DNA of 64,000 nt from contig JAKCVP010000379.1 of assembly GCA_023512835.1 (NCBI GenBank), positions 62,001 to 126,000 of the forward strand, written 5' to 3'. The notes under the pieces are model-generated. The model saw nothing but the letters and a program-made list of their open reading frames with translations. It was not told the DNA's origin and did no database searches. Within the stretch, counting starts at the first letter, position 1. Each line of letters opens with the position of its first letter. The stretch is from Taxillus chinensis. Lineage: Eukaryota > Streptophyta > Magnoliopsida > Santalales > Loranthaceae. The position numbers were made by a program, and so were the translations under genes. Positions 47,985-58,595 of the stretch are shown piece after piece.

Positions 47985-48502
47985 GCGCGGCGCTTCGGTC
48001 TTGCGTTGGGTGTAGACTGGGTGCCTTGTGCATGTCCTGGGTCGTACATGTGTTTGCTCTTGATGGTCATCTGTGCCGTGAGGGTATGCTGATACGGTGC
48101 AGGGAGGAGAGGAGTGAGGTTCGTGCTATCCCATGGCGCAAAGACAAATGACTATACACCATTCTCCCAAGACGAAGAAGAAGAGACCCAGGCGCAGAGA
48201 GCGTTAAATCCTGACATTCATAGTGCTGCACGAAGACGAAGATGGCACAAGAGGGGAAATAAAACAAACAAACGACTGACCAACCAGCGCCGAGCCAGAT
48301 GCAATCCGTATGCCATTTCGTTCTCATTTCTCGTCCAATAAAAAAAAAAGAATATACCACAATGTCTCTGGTTCTCCCTATTGTCCCCAAAATCCTGTTC
48401 TTTGCGGCCGTGATCGCGTTTTCCTCATTTTCGCTGTACTGTACGTGGGAAGCGCTTTCGTGGGCGCATGGGGGTGTGTCTGTTCGCCCCGCTTCGCTTC
48501 GT
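47985..48502. other. Convergent spacer, secreted peptide gene / CKS1
   Basis: This 518-bp region contains the 3' ends of two convergent genes and an A9-rich stretch near 48340. No further gene is supported. Confidence 0.45.
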
Positions 48503-49149
48503 TCACGCTGGTGCCTGGAAATTCTTAGGCCTCCTGTGGCTTCCTGTCAGTTTTCTCATTGTTATGATCGTGTCTATTTGCTTGTGGCGGGGGCGGGGAA
48601 ACGAGGTAGATGGAAGCGGGAAGGGTAAGAGTTCTCGGCGGATAAGAGTCGGAGGGGGGAAGAACATACTTGAAAAGCAGAATGTGTGGCTCAGGCTCGT
48701 GCACCTCGTAGTGCACCCAGCCTAGACTCTGTGTTACGCCTAGTCCTCGCCATTCTTCCTCCCATAGTAGCTTGAGCGTGCCCCGCGGGTCAAAGTAGTC
48801 TTTTGGGATAGCCTTGAGCATGTTCTTGGGCAGTTGAACGTGGCGGTACTCGAATTCGTCGTCACTATAGCTGTTGGATGCGTCTTGCGCGTTAGCATGC
48901 AGGACGCGAGAGGAGAGGGTGACTGGCTGGTCCGGATGCTGCATGGATACTCTTTGCGCGCGAGCAGGTTTGCTGCTGCTGCTCGGCGCAAAGCAGAGGC
49001 AAGCATCTTGGACTTTGGGTCGGGATTGGTGTGGCAGCGTACCGTTGAGAGTAATGAATCATGTCCAGGAACTCGTCTAGCTTTTCCTTTTCGGCCGGCG
49101 TCACAAGACGTGGCTTCTTATTGCGACGCGTGATGTCGATGTCGGACAT
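48503..49149 (-). CDS. CKS1: Cyclin-dependent kinase regulatory subunit Cks1/Suc1
   Basis: Three exons (49043-49149, 48670-48870, 48503-48533; introns 172 and 136 nt) give 112 residues. Cks proteins bind the cyclin-dependent kinase and phosphorylated threonines to drive multisite phosphorylation in the cell cycle. The start is [20 protein letters not shown]; after the join come [38 protein letters not shown] and [18 protein letters not shown]. The kinase- and phosphate-binding [12 protein letters not shown] element is complete only when the last 31-nt exon is joined ([13 protein letters not shown], stop). Reading on without that intron would give a Pro-rich nonsense tail, so I reject it. An N-terminal extension and the short C-terminus are as in other filamentous ascomycetes. 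Confidence 0.95.
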
Positions 49150-50376
49150 GGCGAAAGGGTCTGTGGTATGCAGAGACTAAGGATGTGGGGGTATGGGAGC
49201 TCGCCGCCTTTTTTTTATTTTCTCCCCCAGACGTGCGATGGATGGCAACCGGGTCGCAGCAGTGACGGCAGGGGAACGAGGCAAAGAGGCTGTCTGTGAA
49301 GGGCGATTGCAAGTAACGCGACTAAGCGCTCGGCAGGCAGTAACACGGCGGCAGCTTGGAGGTAAGCTGGGGTGTGGAGGTGTAGGTGGGGTGATGATTC
49401 ACTTTTGGGGCTTGTGCGTAGAAGAGCTACTGCATGCAGATTTATCGACGCTGCTAGACGGAATGCTGGGACAGGCTCGCGGTCGGAAAGGTGGAAGATG
49501 CTCGTGAAAAGTGTATGCTGCTGGCGAAGAGGAGAAGAGGGCGAGAGGAGAAGCGAAGAAGGAAAGGCTGTGGCTGCGGGACAATATGGTGATGTGGGTA
49601 GGGAGGTGCGAGGGTAAACAAGTGAGACCGGGAGTGTAAACAATGGGCAAGGCGGGGAGCGGGACTTGATCGGCGGATGGCATCGCGAATTGATTTTTCG
49701 TCTCGACGTCTTTGATTTGGGCTGGTGGCTTGCGGGGAAGGGGAGGATACGGATGGGTCGTCTGGAGTTTCCATTGGCCTTGCACGCCATCATTCGGCGT
49801 GAATTGTCCTTCTATGGGAGTGGACCTTGGATTGGAGTGAGGAGGTCGTGTGTCACGATTGCTGCCAGCGAGGCACCGCTGTTGCTGTACAGGGCTGCGT
49901 GTTTCGGGCCTCCAGGCATCCAGCTGCCGTCAGCCTGCTCCCCCTAACCTCTCTTATCAACCAGCGTAGCACTCCGTCATCACCACCTGCACTCCAGCAG
50001 TCTCGATTGCTATGCATCGCGGCTTGATCGCCATCCGCCACGTGATGAGGCTTCGCCGCGGCCCCATTGGAGCTGTAAGAGCCGCAGAGATCACCTGCGA
50101 CTTCTGAGCTGAGCTCTCACCGGCTTTAACTTTGCTTTACGCTTGGGCTTCAAAGCACTCGTTGCATTCACGCCTGCCATTGGATGCAAGTGTACCTCTG
50201 CGACCTCACTTGGAAGGTGCCATGGTTGCTCACCAAAAACCAGTAACTTCTTACCCCTGCACACGGCAATGTGTCAGTCAGATTGCAGTCGCTTCCGCAT
50301 GTATGCGTCGGTCTGCTGTAGCGTTTGAAAGTAAATTCCATTGTTTCAAGGAAAAGTCGCGAATCAAGAGAGGACA
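49150..50376. other. Divergent spacer, CKS1 and MLH3-like gene
   Basis: This 1.2-kb region lies between outward-facing genes. It contains GC-rich leader-like sequence and a T9 run near 49208. A 192-codon minus-strand frame (49215-49793) is Pro/Ser/His-rich without domain and is not called. Confidence 0.45.
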
Positions 50377-53046
50377 ATGTCGAATTCCGCTCGTCGATTC
50401 AAAGTCGAGTCGTTGGCACCCTCTGTCGCTGCCCAGATCGATGCAGCAGCTCGGATCACTTCCATGGACGATACTGTTGTTGGCCTCCTGCGCAATGCGC
50501 TGACTGCCGGCGCTTCTAAAATAGAGCTGCTGGTGGATTTTGCTGCAGGGGACTGCTCGCTGTCTGACAATGGGGTCGGCATGCCAACCACGACACTAGT
50601 CGAACAAGACCCTCTGCTCTCGTCTGGAGAGGACTGTCACCGACTACCGTTTCTCAGTGCACTCGCGGCAGTCTCCCATGTTCGCATAGTCTCTAGACAG
50701 CAGTCTGTGCGGTTTCTCACGGCAATCGCACTCAAGCATGACCAATCTATCAGGCGATAGAGCCGCTGCGACGCCAATGCGCTTCTTGCGCCCAACCCGC
50801 ACGGTACACACGTTGCAGTGGCGGGTCTCTTTGACAACGTGCCTGTCCGCAGGAAGGCACGGCAGGCTCTGAATACACCGTCAGAGCAAGCGGCACAATT
50901 TGAGAGTACTCTTCACACCGTTGCACATCATATATTGGCCTTCAGAAGACCAATAGATCTGGAATGTCGATTATGTCGGAGTGGCATACGCAGAGGGTTG
51001 GCTCGGGGCAAGCAAGCGGCTGATAACAAGATTGGTATCGATGATATTCGTCGTGTGCTGAAGCATCTGTGTGGTTTTCAGGCGCCGCCAGTCGATCAAT
51101 GGGATGCTGTGCGAGCATCTACTACTCGACTGAGGGTCACTGGCTTCATCTGCTTGGTTGGTCAACCAAATCAAGGTTTCCAGTTCATTGGCCTCGATGG
51201 GATGCCCTTGAATGAAAGTGCTGGTGCCTCTGCCGTGTACGGTCAGATCAACGACATCTTTGAGCGATCTTATTTTGGGATCGAGGAAGAAAATTCCGCG
51301 AGATGCTTAAGCACCGCAGGGTCAAGACGAGCTTGCTCAGGGTCACATCAAATCAAAGACCTTCCCAGGCGCCGCAATATGTGGCCTGCTCTCTGTCTCT
51401 GGATAGATACCAAGCATTCGTCGATGTCTACATATGAAGCCGCAGCGCTTATCAGAAAGATGGTCCATGAATGGCTTCATTCTCGCCACTGTCAGCCGCT
51501 GACGCTCAGGAAGGTGTACTGGAGCAAAGTGCCATCCTACAAGAATTTTCACAGAAGTGAAATTACACCTCAAATGGATACAAGCACGTCCGCTGCTAGC
51601 TGCAACGATGTCACAGCCTCCGCGACGCTCAGCAAAGTTCGCAAGGGCAACGAGGCGACGACAAAGACGCGAGGTCCCTCTGATGCCCTGCCGTCCGTGA
51701 CGCACGGCAAAGACGACAAGAGCCAAGCTTTTGCTTCTTTGGGAAGGAGCACCCAGAAGTGCTCGAGTCCATGTTATGCAGAAGGCGGAAATGTCATCTG
51801 GCGAGATCCAGTCACGCACAAACTTCTTCAGCTCGATGCTTTGACGGGAAATGCGTGCGTCACGCAGGAGCAAGATGCCAAGGTCGAGGCGCAGCGCTTC
51901 TCGCGAAGTTCAGGCCGCATCAAGTCTATCCTCAGTGCACAGCAGACCCCTGGAGCTCAAGCAGCGCAGCAAAGCAAGAAGTCACGGTGGTTGCAAAGCG
52001 TGCTATCTAGATGGCGCAATCCTGTTTTTGCGTCTGCAGAAGTCGAAATACCTTGTGCGACCAACATCTCGACTAGAGACGATCGTTCACGCAGCGTTAG
52101 GGGGCCCAAGTCCATGTCCAGCCACATGACTATGGAACCGCCAGAGCTGACTGCAAAGCAGCTGGCACAGGCTAAAGCTATCGGCCAGGTCGACAGGAAA
52201 TTCGTCTTGATCAAAGCTCCAGTGGGCAGTCCTGCACTTGGATCGGTGATTTGTTTATTAGACCAGCATGCAGCCGATGAACGGGTCAAAGTGGAAGAGC
52301 TGCTAAACAGGCTCTGCCGCGCGCCAGCAGCCGACACGGCAGCGTGTCAAATTGTGTCAAATCTTGGGCATCGAGCAGGCACGGATGTGGTGGTAGCATC
52401 AGAGCCGATGCAATTTGAGGTGAGCCAATACGAGGGAAGACTATTCCAGAAAAATGCAGCGCTCTTCGCGCGTTGGGGGCTTGTTTTCGATGTGACTCGT
52501 CTGCCGACGGAAGATACGGAAGTACACAGGCTCGTCGTGCGTACGTTACCGACGGAGGTGTCAGCACAATGCTTAGCAAGACCACGAGTCGTCTTGGAAA
52601 TTTTGCAAGCCGAATCAGTGAGTCGCAAGCGTCAAGCTTTTCCTTGGGTCAGGCGGTCGGCCCCTTCAGATGAGCAAGAGCCGGAAGACGCGAAGAAGCA
52701 CGACTGGCTTCGAGACGTCGCGCATTGTCCACGCGAGATCATCGGCCTCGTCAACTCGCGCGCCTGTCGCAGTAGTATCATGTTCAACGACTCACTCAAT
52801 CAGGCTGAATGCGCGTCGCTCGTGCAAGGGTTGGCCGAGTGTGCGTTGCCCATGCAATGTGCTCATGGTCGCCCATCAGTAGCGCCGCTGATCCAGATCG
52901 CAGCTGCAACGGGCTTGGACCCCCTTTCAAGTCAGCAACAGGGCGATGCTCCTCCCTCGGCGTCGTTTGTGAGTGCGTTCAAGCAGATGCGGTGCACATA
53001 CAGGAGGCCTTTTGCTGGCCGCAGCGAGAGCGTCTCGCAGTCTTGA
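50377..53046 (+). CDS. MLH3: MutL homologue 3 (Mlh3)-like, with an in-frame TAG
   Basis: The frame runs 890 codons but has a TAG at 50758-50760. Mlh3 pairs with Mlh1 in mismatch repair and meiotic crossover resolution. The N-terminus resembles fungal Mlh3 ATPase (ITSMDDTVVGLLRNALTAGA, LSDNGVGMP, FLSALAAVSHVRIVSR, then past the stop PHGTHVAVAGLFDNVPVR). The C-terminus keeps the endonuclease motif DQHAADERVKVE near 52260 and, later, NSRACRSSIMFND and CAHGRPSVAPL. So both domains are recognisable and colinear. The stop could be removed by a 54-nt intron, 50707-50760 (GTGCGG donor, GATAG acceptor), a normal length here but with a poor donor and at the cost of a conserved strand; otherwise it is a nonsense mutation. 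The ATPase box also looks decayed: NALTAG replaces the usual NSLDAG and the HTSK segment is not seen. Possibly a pseudogene in progress. Confidence 0.75.
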
Positions 53047-53773
53047 TTTTGCGATGACGACGGTGATGCGGGTGGCTGCTGCCAAGCATAAATTGGCCGC
53101 GAATGGCGCCGGCAGAGGCGCAGACGAACCACCAGCGGCATTTGCCAGATCCTCCACTCCTCCTTCCACATGATGACATTGTTACATGCCCGCGCCTGGC
53201 ACGACCAGACAATGCAACCTCCGCGCCAGTCGCCCCGTCCCCCATGGAGCGACTCCACAGCGACTAAGCATAGCAACAGCAGTCAGCTGGGCCCCCGGCT
53301 TTTCGGCCTACCCTCTGCCCTAGCTTCTAGCGGCATCAAATAGCCACTATCGAAAACCGCTTCGTTTACGGCTATCAGCCGCTCTGCTCTTAAATACGAC
53401 CCCATCGCCCGACAACACAGTTGTCGTTATTTGTCCCGCTGCACTATTGTTCGTCTCATTCCTGTGCTGCTTACTGAGCTCACCTCGGAAGCGTTTATCC
53501 TAAGCCTCGCTACCTGGCTCTTGGGCCTATCATACTTCGCGTTGCTGCGGAGCTACGCGTGCTGCGATTTAGCCCCAGTGCTCATCCTCAACGCGGCATC
53601 AACCGGTGCTGCAACAGAGTATTACCGCGTCCCCACACTTGAACAGACGGTGAACCAAGGTCGGATCATTCGCAGCCTTGCACCCCCTCGTATAAAGCGC
53701 GCGGTGCCCCAACTTCCTTCCCAGTTTTCGGGTCTGACTTCCGACTGTGCTTTGTACACATTCTACTGTCACC
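53047..53773. other. Spacer and promoter of the sugar transporter gene
   Basis: 727 bp without a supportable ORF. Near 53690 there is TATAAAGC, well placed (about 80 bp before the ATG) for a TATA box of the transporter gene, followed by a pyrimidine-rich leader. Confidence 0.5.
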
Positions 53774-55544
53774 ATGGCGGGAGCTATCAGCAACCTCCTT
53801 GGCTCCAAGGAGAAGTCGGTGGAGGAGGATGCCAGTCTTGCAGAAGCTGAGAAGAAGGGCCTTGATACCCGACCAGTGACAATGTTCAGAGGCCGTATCA
53901 TCGCCATGGCCATCTTGGTCTCGATGGGGGGCATTGTCTTTGGATACGATACTGGCCAGATCTCTGGATTCCTGGAGATGACCGACTTCCTGAGACGTTT
54001 CGGCACCTACAACGGCTCTGGTGACATCAACGACGGCAGAAACTACTACTTCTCAAACGTTCGCGCTGGTCTCATTGTCGGTTAGTCTGAGCTTCTCAAA
54101 CACGCTCCTAGACGCCTTCTGACGCTTTTTAGGTCTTCTCTCCATCGGCACTCTTGTTGGTGTTCTCGGAAACGGCTTTGCAGCGGATATACTCGGTCGT
54201 CGACGAGCAATCGTCCTCTGGTGTATCATTTTCTCTGTGGGCTTGATCATTCAAGTTGCATCTCAGTCTGCATGGGAACAGATCGCTGTTGGCCGTCTGA
54301 TTGCCGGATTTGGCGTTGGTGGTCTGTCTGTCATGACTCCCATGTACCAGTCAGAAGTCGCGCCGAGGCAGATTCGTGGTGCGCTCGTATGCGCCTACCA
54401 ATTGTTCATCACCTTTGGGATTTTCCTCGCAGATGCAATCAACCTGGGCACCAAGACCATCGACAGCCCCACGTCGTGGAGGACGACTATCGGTATTGGT
54501 TGGATTTTCCCCGTCATCATGGCCGTCGGCATTATGACTCTTCGCGAGTCGCCTCGCTGGGACTACCGACAGGGCAAAGTTGACGAAGCCAGAACGACCA
54601 TCGCGCTCTCTTACGGCGTTCCCGAAAACCACGTTGAAGTCGTCAGAGAATTCACTGAGATCAAAGAGAAGTTTGAAGCAGAGACAGCCGGTGGTGTTAA
54701 CCACCCTTGGTACGAGATTTTCACAGGGCCACGCATGGCTTACAGGACGATTCTGGGTATCACGCTCCAGATCCTGCAACAATTGACAGGCGCCAATTTC
54801 TTCTTCTACTACGGCACGACCATCTTCAACGGTGTTGGACTGCAAGACTCGTTCGTCACAGCGCTGATTCTTGGTACTATCAACTTTGGCTCCACCTTCT
54901 TCGGTCTCTACGTTGTTGAGACGTTTGGTCGTCGCAAGGCACTCATGGTTGGCGGCACCTTCATGACGATTTTCCTGCTCATCTTCGCATCCATTGGACA
55001 GTTCCTCTATCTCCCACACTCTGGACCAGATGAGAAGAGCCCAGACGCAATGGGTCATACGGCCGGTATTGTCATGATTGTCATGGCTGCGCTGTTCATC
55101 TTCTCGTACGCCATTACCTGGGGACCCATTGTCTGGTCTTTGGTTCCCGAACTTTACCCCAGCCGTTACCGTGCCAAGTCGATGGGTCTTGCTACCTCTG
55201 GAAACTGGACCTTCAACTTCCTCATCGCATTCTTCACTCCTTTTATTACGAATGACATCAAATTCGGGTACGGATACGTCTTTGCAGGCTCCAACTTTGT
55301 CGCCATCTTCATCATCTACTTCTTCCTCTGCGAGACGCAAGGTCGCACCCTCGAAGAGATTGACACAATGTATATCATGCATGTGCCGGCTTGGCGAAGC
55401 TCAAAGTGGCAGCCGCCGGTCGGCGAGCAGCTTGGAGAGACTGATAGAGCCTATCTTACTCCCGGAGCTCGCGACATTGTCAAGCCACAGGAGACTCGTG
55501 GAGAAGAGCGCCTCGAGACTATTGGAGACGACAAAAAGGTGTAG
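53774..55544 (+). CDS. MFS sugar (hexose) transporter
   Basis: Two exons (53774-54080, 54133-55544; 52-nt intron) give 572 residues. The ATG is in strong context (GTCACC before ATG). The protein has the twelve-helix sugar-porter layout: GGIVFGYDTGQISGF in helix 1, DILGRRRAI after helix 2, RLIAGFGVGGLSVMTPMYQS, LRESPRWDYRQGK at the end of the first half, LTGANFFFYYGT, ETFGRRKAL, VPELYPSRYRAKSMGLATS and, after helix 12, CETQGRTLEEIDTMYI in place of PETKG. The cytosolic tails are short at the N-terminus and about 65 residues at the C-terminus, too short for a glucose sensor of the Rgt2/Snf3 kind. It is probably a plasma-membrane glucose or hexose proton symporter or facilitator; exact substrate unknown. 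Confidence 0.94.
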
Positions 55545-56380
55545 GAGAAGTCTAGAGCATGCATGATACCTGTAGATATTGCTTGAGCCGCTTTAGAGTC
55601 CTGGAGAAGGCCTTGTGTCTGAGAGGATGTGGATCGCACATACCTAGCATCGAGCTCACCCTCAGCGAAACGGTGGACCTATGACTTTCTAATATCGACT
55701 CTCCTAATTTTGTCGCCTATTCTTGAGCGATACGATGCATCGCAGCATGGGGTCTGCCTGGCCTCCATCCCATCAAGAGACCCTGCATTGGGTGCACTGA
55801 AATTTGAAGTTTCAGAATTTTGAAATCTGGAACTTCAATACGGTCAAGAGTTCAGACTCAGACGTCTTCTCTTTGCTCCATACACGGTCTCACATACTCG
55901 TATACCGACTTTATACATGACAACATGCACTATGTGTACCCAGCATCGCAGCTTGAGAATCTAGACAGGATATGGCATCGTCACTGCTCGAGCCCTCGTA
56001 GGCAAGTGAGGCTCAGCGGTCGACAACGAAGCTGATACAAGGGACATCCTAACAGTAGGTGGCCGTGCAAGCTGTGATAGCGTGCGTGGCACGCGTAGGC
56101 AAGTTGAGCCGACGCTCCACCCCGCAAATTCTAGGAAGTTGGCGCCCGTTTGGCGATCGATTCGACGACGCAAGAGGCCCAGAACGGCACAATGACGGTC
56201 AGCCACGTGATGTCATGACGTCGATTGTTGTCCTTGACCAAGGATCCAGAATGCCATTCATATTCTGGCCTGTTCCTTTCTCTGCCCTGCTCTTGTTCCA
56301 TCTCCTGCACAATAATCATCTAGCTCTATCTTTCAGCGAATTGCATCTTTCTCGCATCTAACCACATCAATACTCGCACA
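55545..56380. other. Intergenic, nothing recognised
   Basis: 836 bp between two plus-strand genes, with only short frames. A short inverted word (GAAATTTGAAGTTTCAGAATTTTGAAATC, given here only as AT-rich stretch 55800-55825) recalls the TTGAAA words of the array at 62.4 kb but lacks its paired arms. The last 130 bp are C/T-rich and precede the ATG at 56381. Confidence 0.4.
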
Positions 56381-57145
56381 ATGGCCACTCTCCACTGTAA
56401 GCTTACCTTCCATTGCTCCCATTAGCTACCTAGATGCTTGATCGTAGATCTCGCTGTCTTCACAGAAGCCTTCAATGAGCTTCTGTAGAGTCAGCTCGAT
56501 TCCTTCGAGTCGCCCGAGGCATTGCTCTCGCGATGAGGTGCTGCATTGTTGTCTTGCCCCGTCCAGCCAGCTCCCATTGCGAATCCGATCCGGAGCTCCA
56601 GTACGTCGAGACCATTCGCTGACCAGCTTCTTCTTCGCCCAGACCTTCCCCCTGTCAAGCCCTCTGCCATTGCTCTTGGCACGGCCTTCAACCACGCTGT
56701 ATCCCTCGCCGTCCTGACTCCCCTGTTCGGCGATGCTTACCACCGCGCCCGCCGCGCTGACACCACCGAGGAGTTTGCCAAGTCCAAGGAAGCTGCTTCC
56801 GCTGTCGCCGCCTGGGGATCTTCTCTGACTGGCTCTGCTCTGCAATCGTACGGTACCGCTGCTCTGCTCAACGCTACTGGCACCGTCTCTCGTAAGGGTG
56901 CTGCCTACCTTGGTCTCCTCGTCTTCTTTGCCTCCAACGCTCCCTCTGTAAGTGCTCGCTCCTCTGGATCACATGCAGAATCTGTTTCCGATGCTAATAG
57001 TAAGCAGTTGGTCAGCCAGATTGTCACTGAGAGCCGTCCCTGGGAGGTCGTAGCCATCACTGCCGTCTCCCGCATTACCGAGACCGTTGGCCTGTCGCTC
57101 TTCCTTAACTGGTGGGGCACCGGCACCACTCCCTTCTCCCGCTAA
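56381..57145 (+). CDS. Small hydrophobic membrane protein, fungal family of unknown function
   Basis: Three exons (56381-56396, 56643-56947, 57008-57145; introns 246 and 60 nt) give 152 residues. The first exon encodes only MATLH; the join gives MATLHYLPPVKPSAIALGTA. The rest is Ala-, Gly- and Leu-rich with about four short hydrophobic helices (TAFNHAVSLAVLTPLFG, AAYLGLLVFFASNAPS, VAITAVSRITETVGLSLFL). Layout and size are like DUF1761-type membrane proteins, but that assignment is weak. Intron 2 has a good GTAAGT donor, CTAAT branch site and CAG acceptor, but it is 60 nt long, in phase and without a stop, so leaving it in would insert 20 hydrophilic residues in the loop. The 246-nt first intron is unusually long for this window. 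Confidence 0.7.
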
Positions 57146-57505
57146 ACTGCGTTTCTACATGACGCCATGAGTCTATGAGTCTAGGCCTGCAAAAGGCCTA
57201 CTAGAGCTCCAGGTAACAGACTGATGCTCTGTACTACCCTTGTGTTCAAGGTTCAGAGATGGAGGAGCTAGGGCATGTATAATATTGAAAGCCTGAAATG
57301 TCAAATGCAATGAATAAGCGCTCACAACTGACTTGTTCAATGTGTCGAGAGGGTAGATGCGTCTATTGTGTAACGTGTGCCTTTTCGTCACTGCACATGG
57401 ATATTCACTGCTCGTCTTCGCCGTGACACTCTCCCTAGCTCGGAGGAAACAGGAGGCAGAACTATGCACTCCCTCATGCCCTTGCATTTTACCGCCGTCG
57501 CCTCA
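57146..57505. other. Convergent spacer
   Basis: 360 bp between two convergent stop codons; nothing beyond presumed 3' UTRs. Confidence 0.5.
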
Positions 57506-58300
57506 TCACGCAACAACCTCCCCAGCCTCCTTCCGCTCATTAACCTCCACCAAATCCCCCACACCAAGCTGTCTCCCAACCTTGACCTTCCTTAGCCCTT
57601 CCCCCTCCTGTCCATCATCCCCCTTACCCGCACTCCCCACCGCACCCCCCTCATCAGCACCAACACTAACCCCTTGCTCCCCCGCATCCCCTTCCTCCTC
57701 CTCGGGAATCACCAACCGCATACACCACGCATCCTCCCCATCAGCATAGTACTTACTCTCAACTCGCTCGCGCTTGAACCCCAGCCGCCCCGTGTACAAG
57801 CCTATTGCAGCCTCATTCGAGCAGCGCACGTGCAGAGATACATCCTTTGCATTGTGGTATTCCTTCATTGCGCGCGTGGCCTGGCGCATGAGCTTCTCCG
57901 CTAGTCCGAGGCGTCGGTGTGTGCGCATCACACTCAGAGATGTGATGTGCCCTGTTGCGGGGTTATCTTCGTCGATTTTCGCGAGGACGTAGCCGATTAT
58001 TTTCAGGTGCGAGGGGGAGGAGGAGGCGGAGGTGTCGATTGCTACGTAGGAGAGTTGGGGCCAGGAGAGGGCGTGGTAGAGGTAGTATTTTAGGGAATCT
58101 GTTTTGTCGACGCAGGGGGTTGTTAGCTTTGTGTTTGCTTTGTAGTGGTGGGAGTGTTTCTAGTTTCTTGTTTCTCTTTTTCGGGGGGGACAGAGGGTGG
58201 GTGTGGGGGATTGGAGTGACGTACAGTTTTCGGGGAGGTTTGTTAGATTCGCTAGTTGTACTGCGGGGATGTCGCTTGTGCGGAGCGGACGGACGTCCAT
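57506..58300 (-). CDS. NAA10: N-terminal acetyltransferase A catalytic subunit Naa10/Ard1
   Basis: Two exons (58225-58300, 57506-58098; 126-nt intron) give 222 residues. With Naa15 the enzyme acetylates nascent N-termini beginning with small residues, at the ribosome. It starts [20 protein letters not shown], and the join gives [20 protein letters not shown], a hallmark of Naa10. The GNAT core follows: [34 protein letters not shown] with the acetyl-CoA loop RRLGLA, and [20 protein letters not shown] with [20 protein letters not shown]. The C-terminal about 60 residues are acidic and Gly-rich, then basic, and poorly conserved as usual in fungi. No ATG is available in exon 2 before the core, which supports the two-exon model. 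Confidence 0.94.
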
Positions 58301-58595
58301 ATTGGCGGCGTGTGTGTGAGAGTGTGAGGTCTAGGTAGGTGGTGGAGTTTGAGATGCGGAAAGTTCCAAGCTCAGTTTGGGGTTGTGGCAGAGATGTGGA
58401 GTGATGGTCATGCACGTGATCGGCCCTTCTAACTACTCGACACTTGACAGCATGCCTGCAATGCACTGTACCCCATGTTCGATAGATCGCCCTACAGATT
58501 TCTCAGAAGTATTGCTATTTTCTTTGCGGAGAAGCTGTCCTGCGCGTATGCTAGGCCGTCATTTGTACAGATGGAGCCCATGGAGACAACTTCAA

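Noticed and set aside
54351..55382. 343-codon minus-strand frame antisense to the sugar transporter
   Set aside because: Coding shadow of the transporter; rich in charged residues without pattern, no domain.
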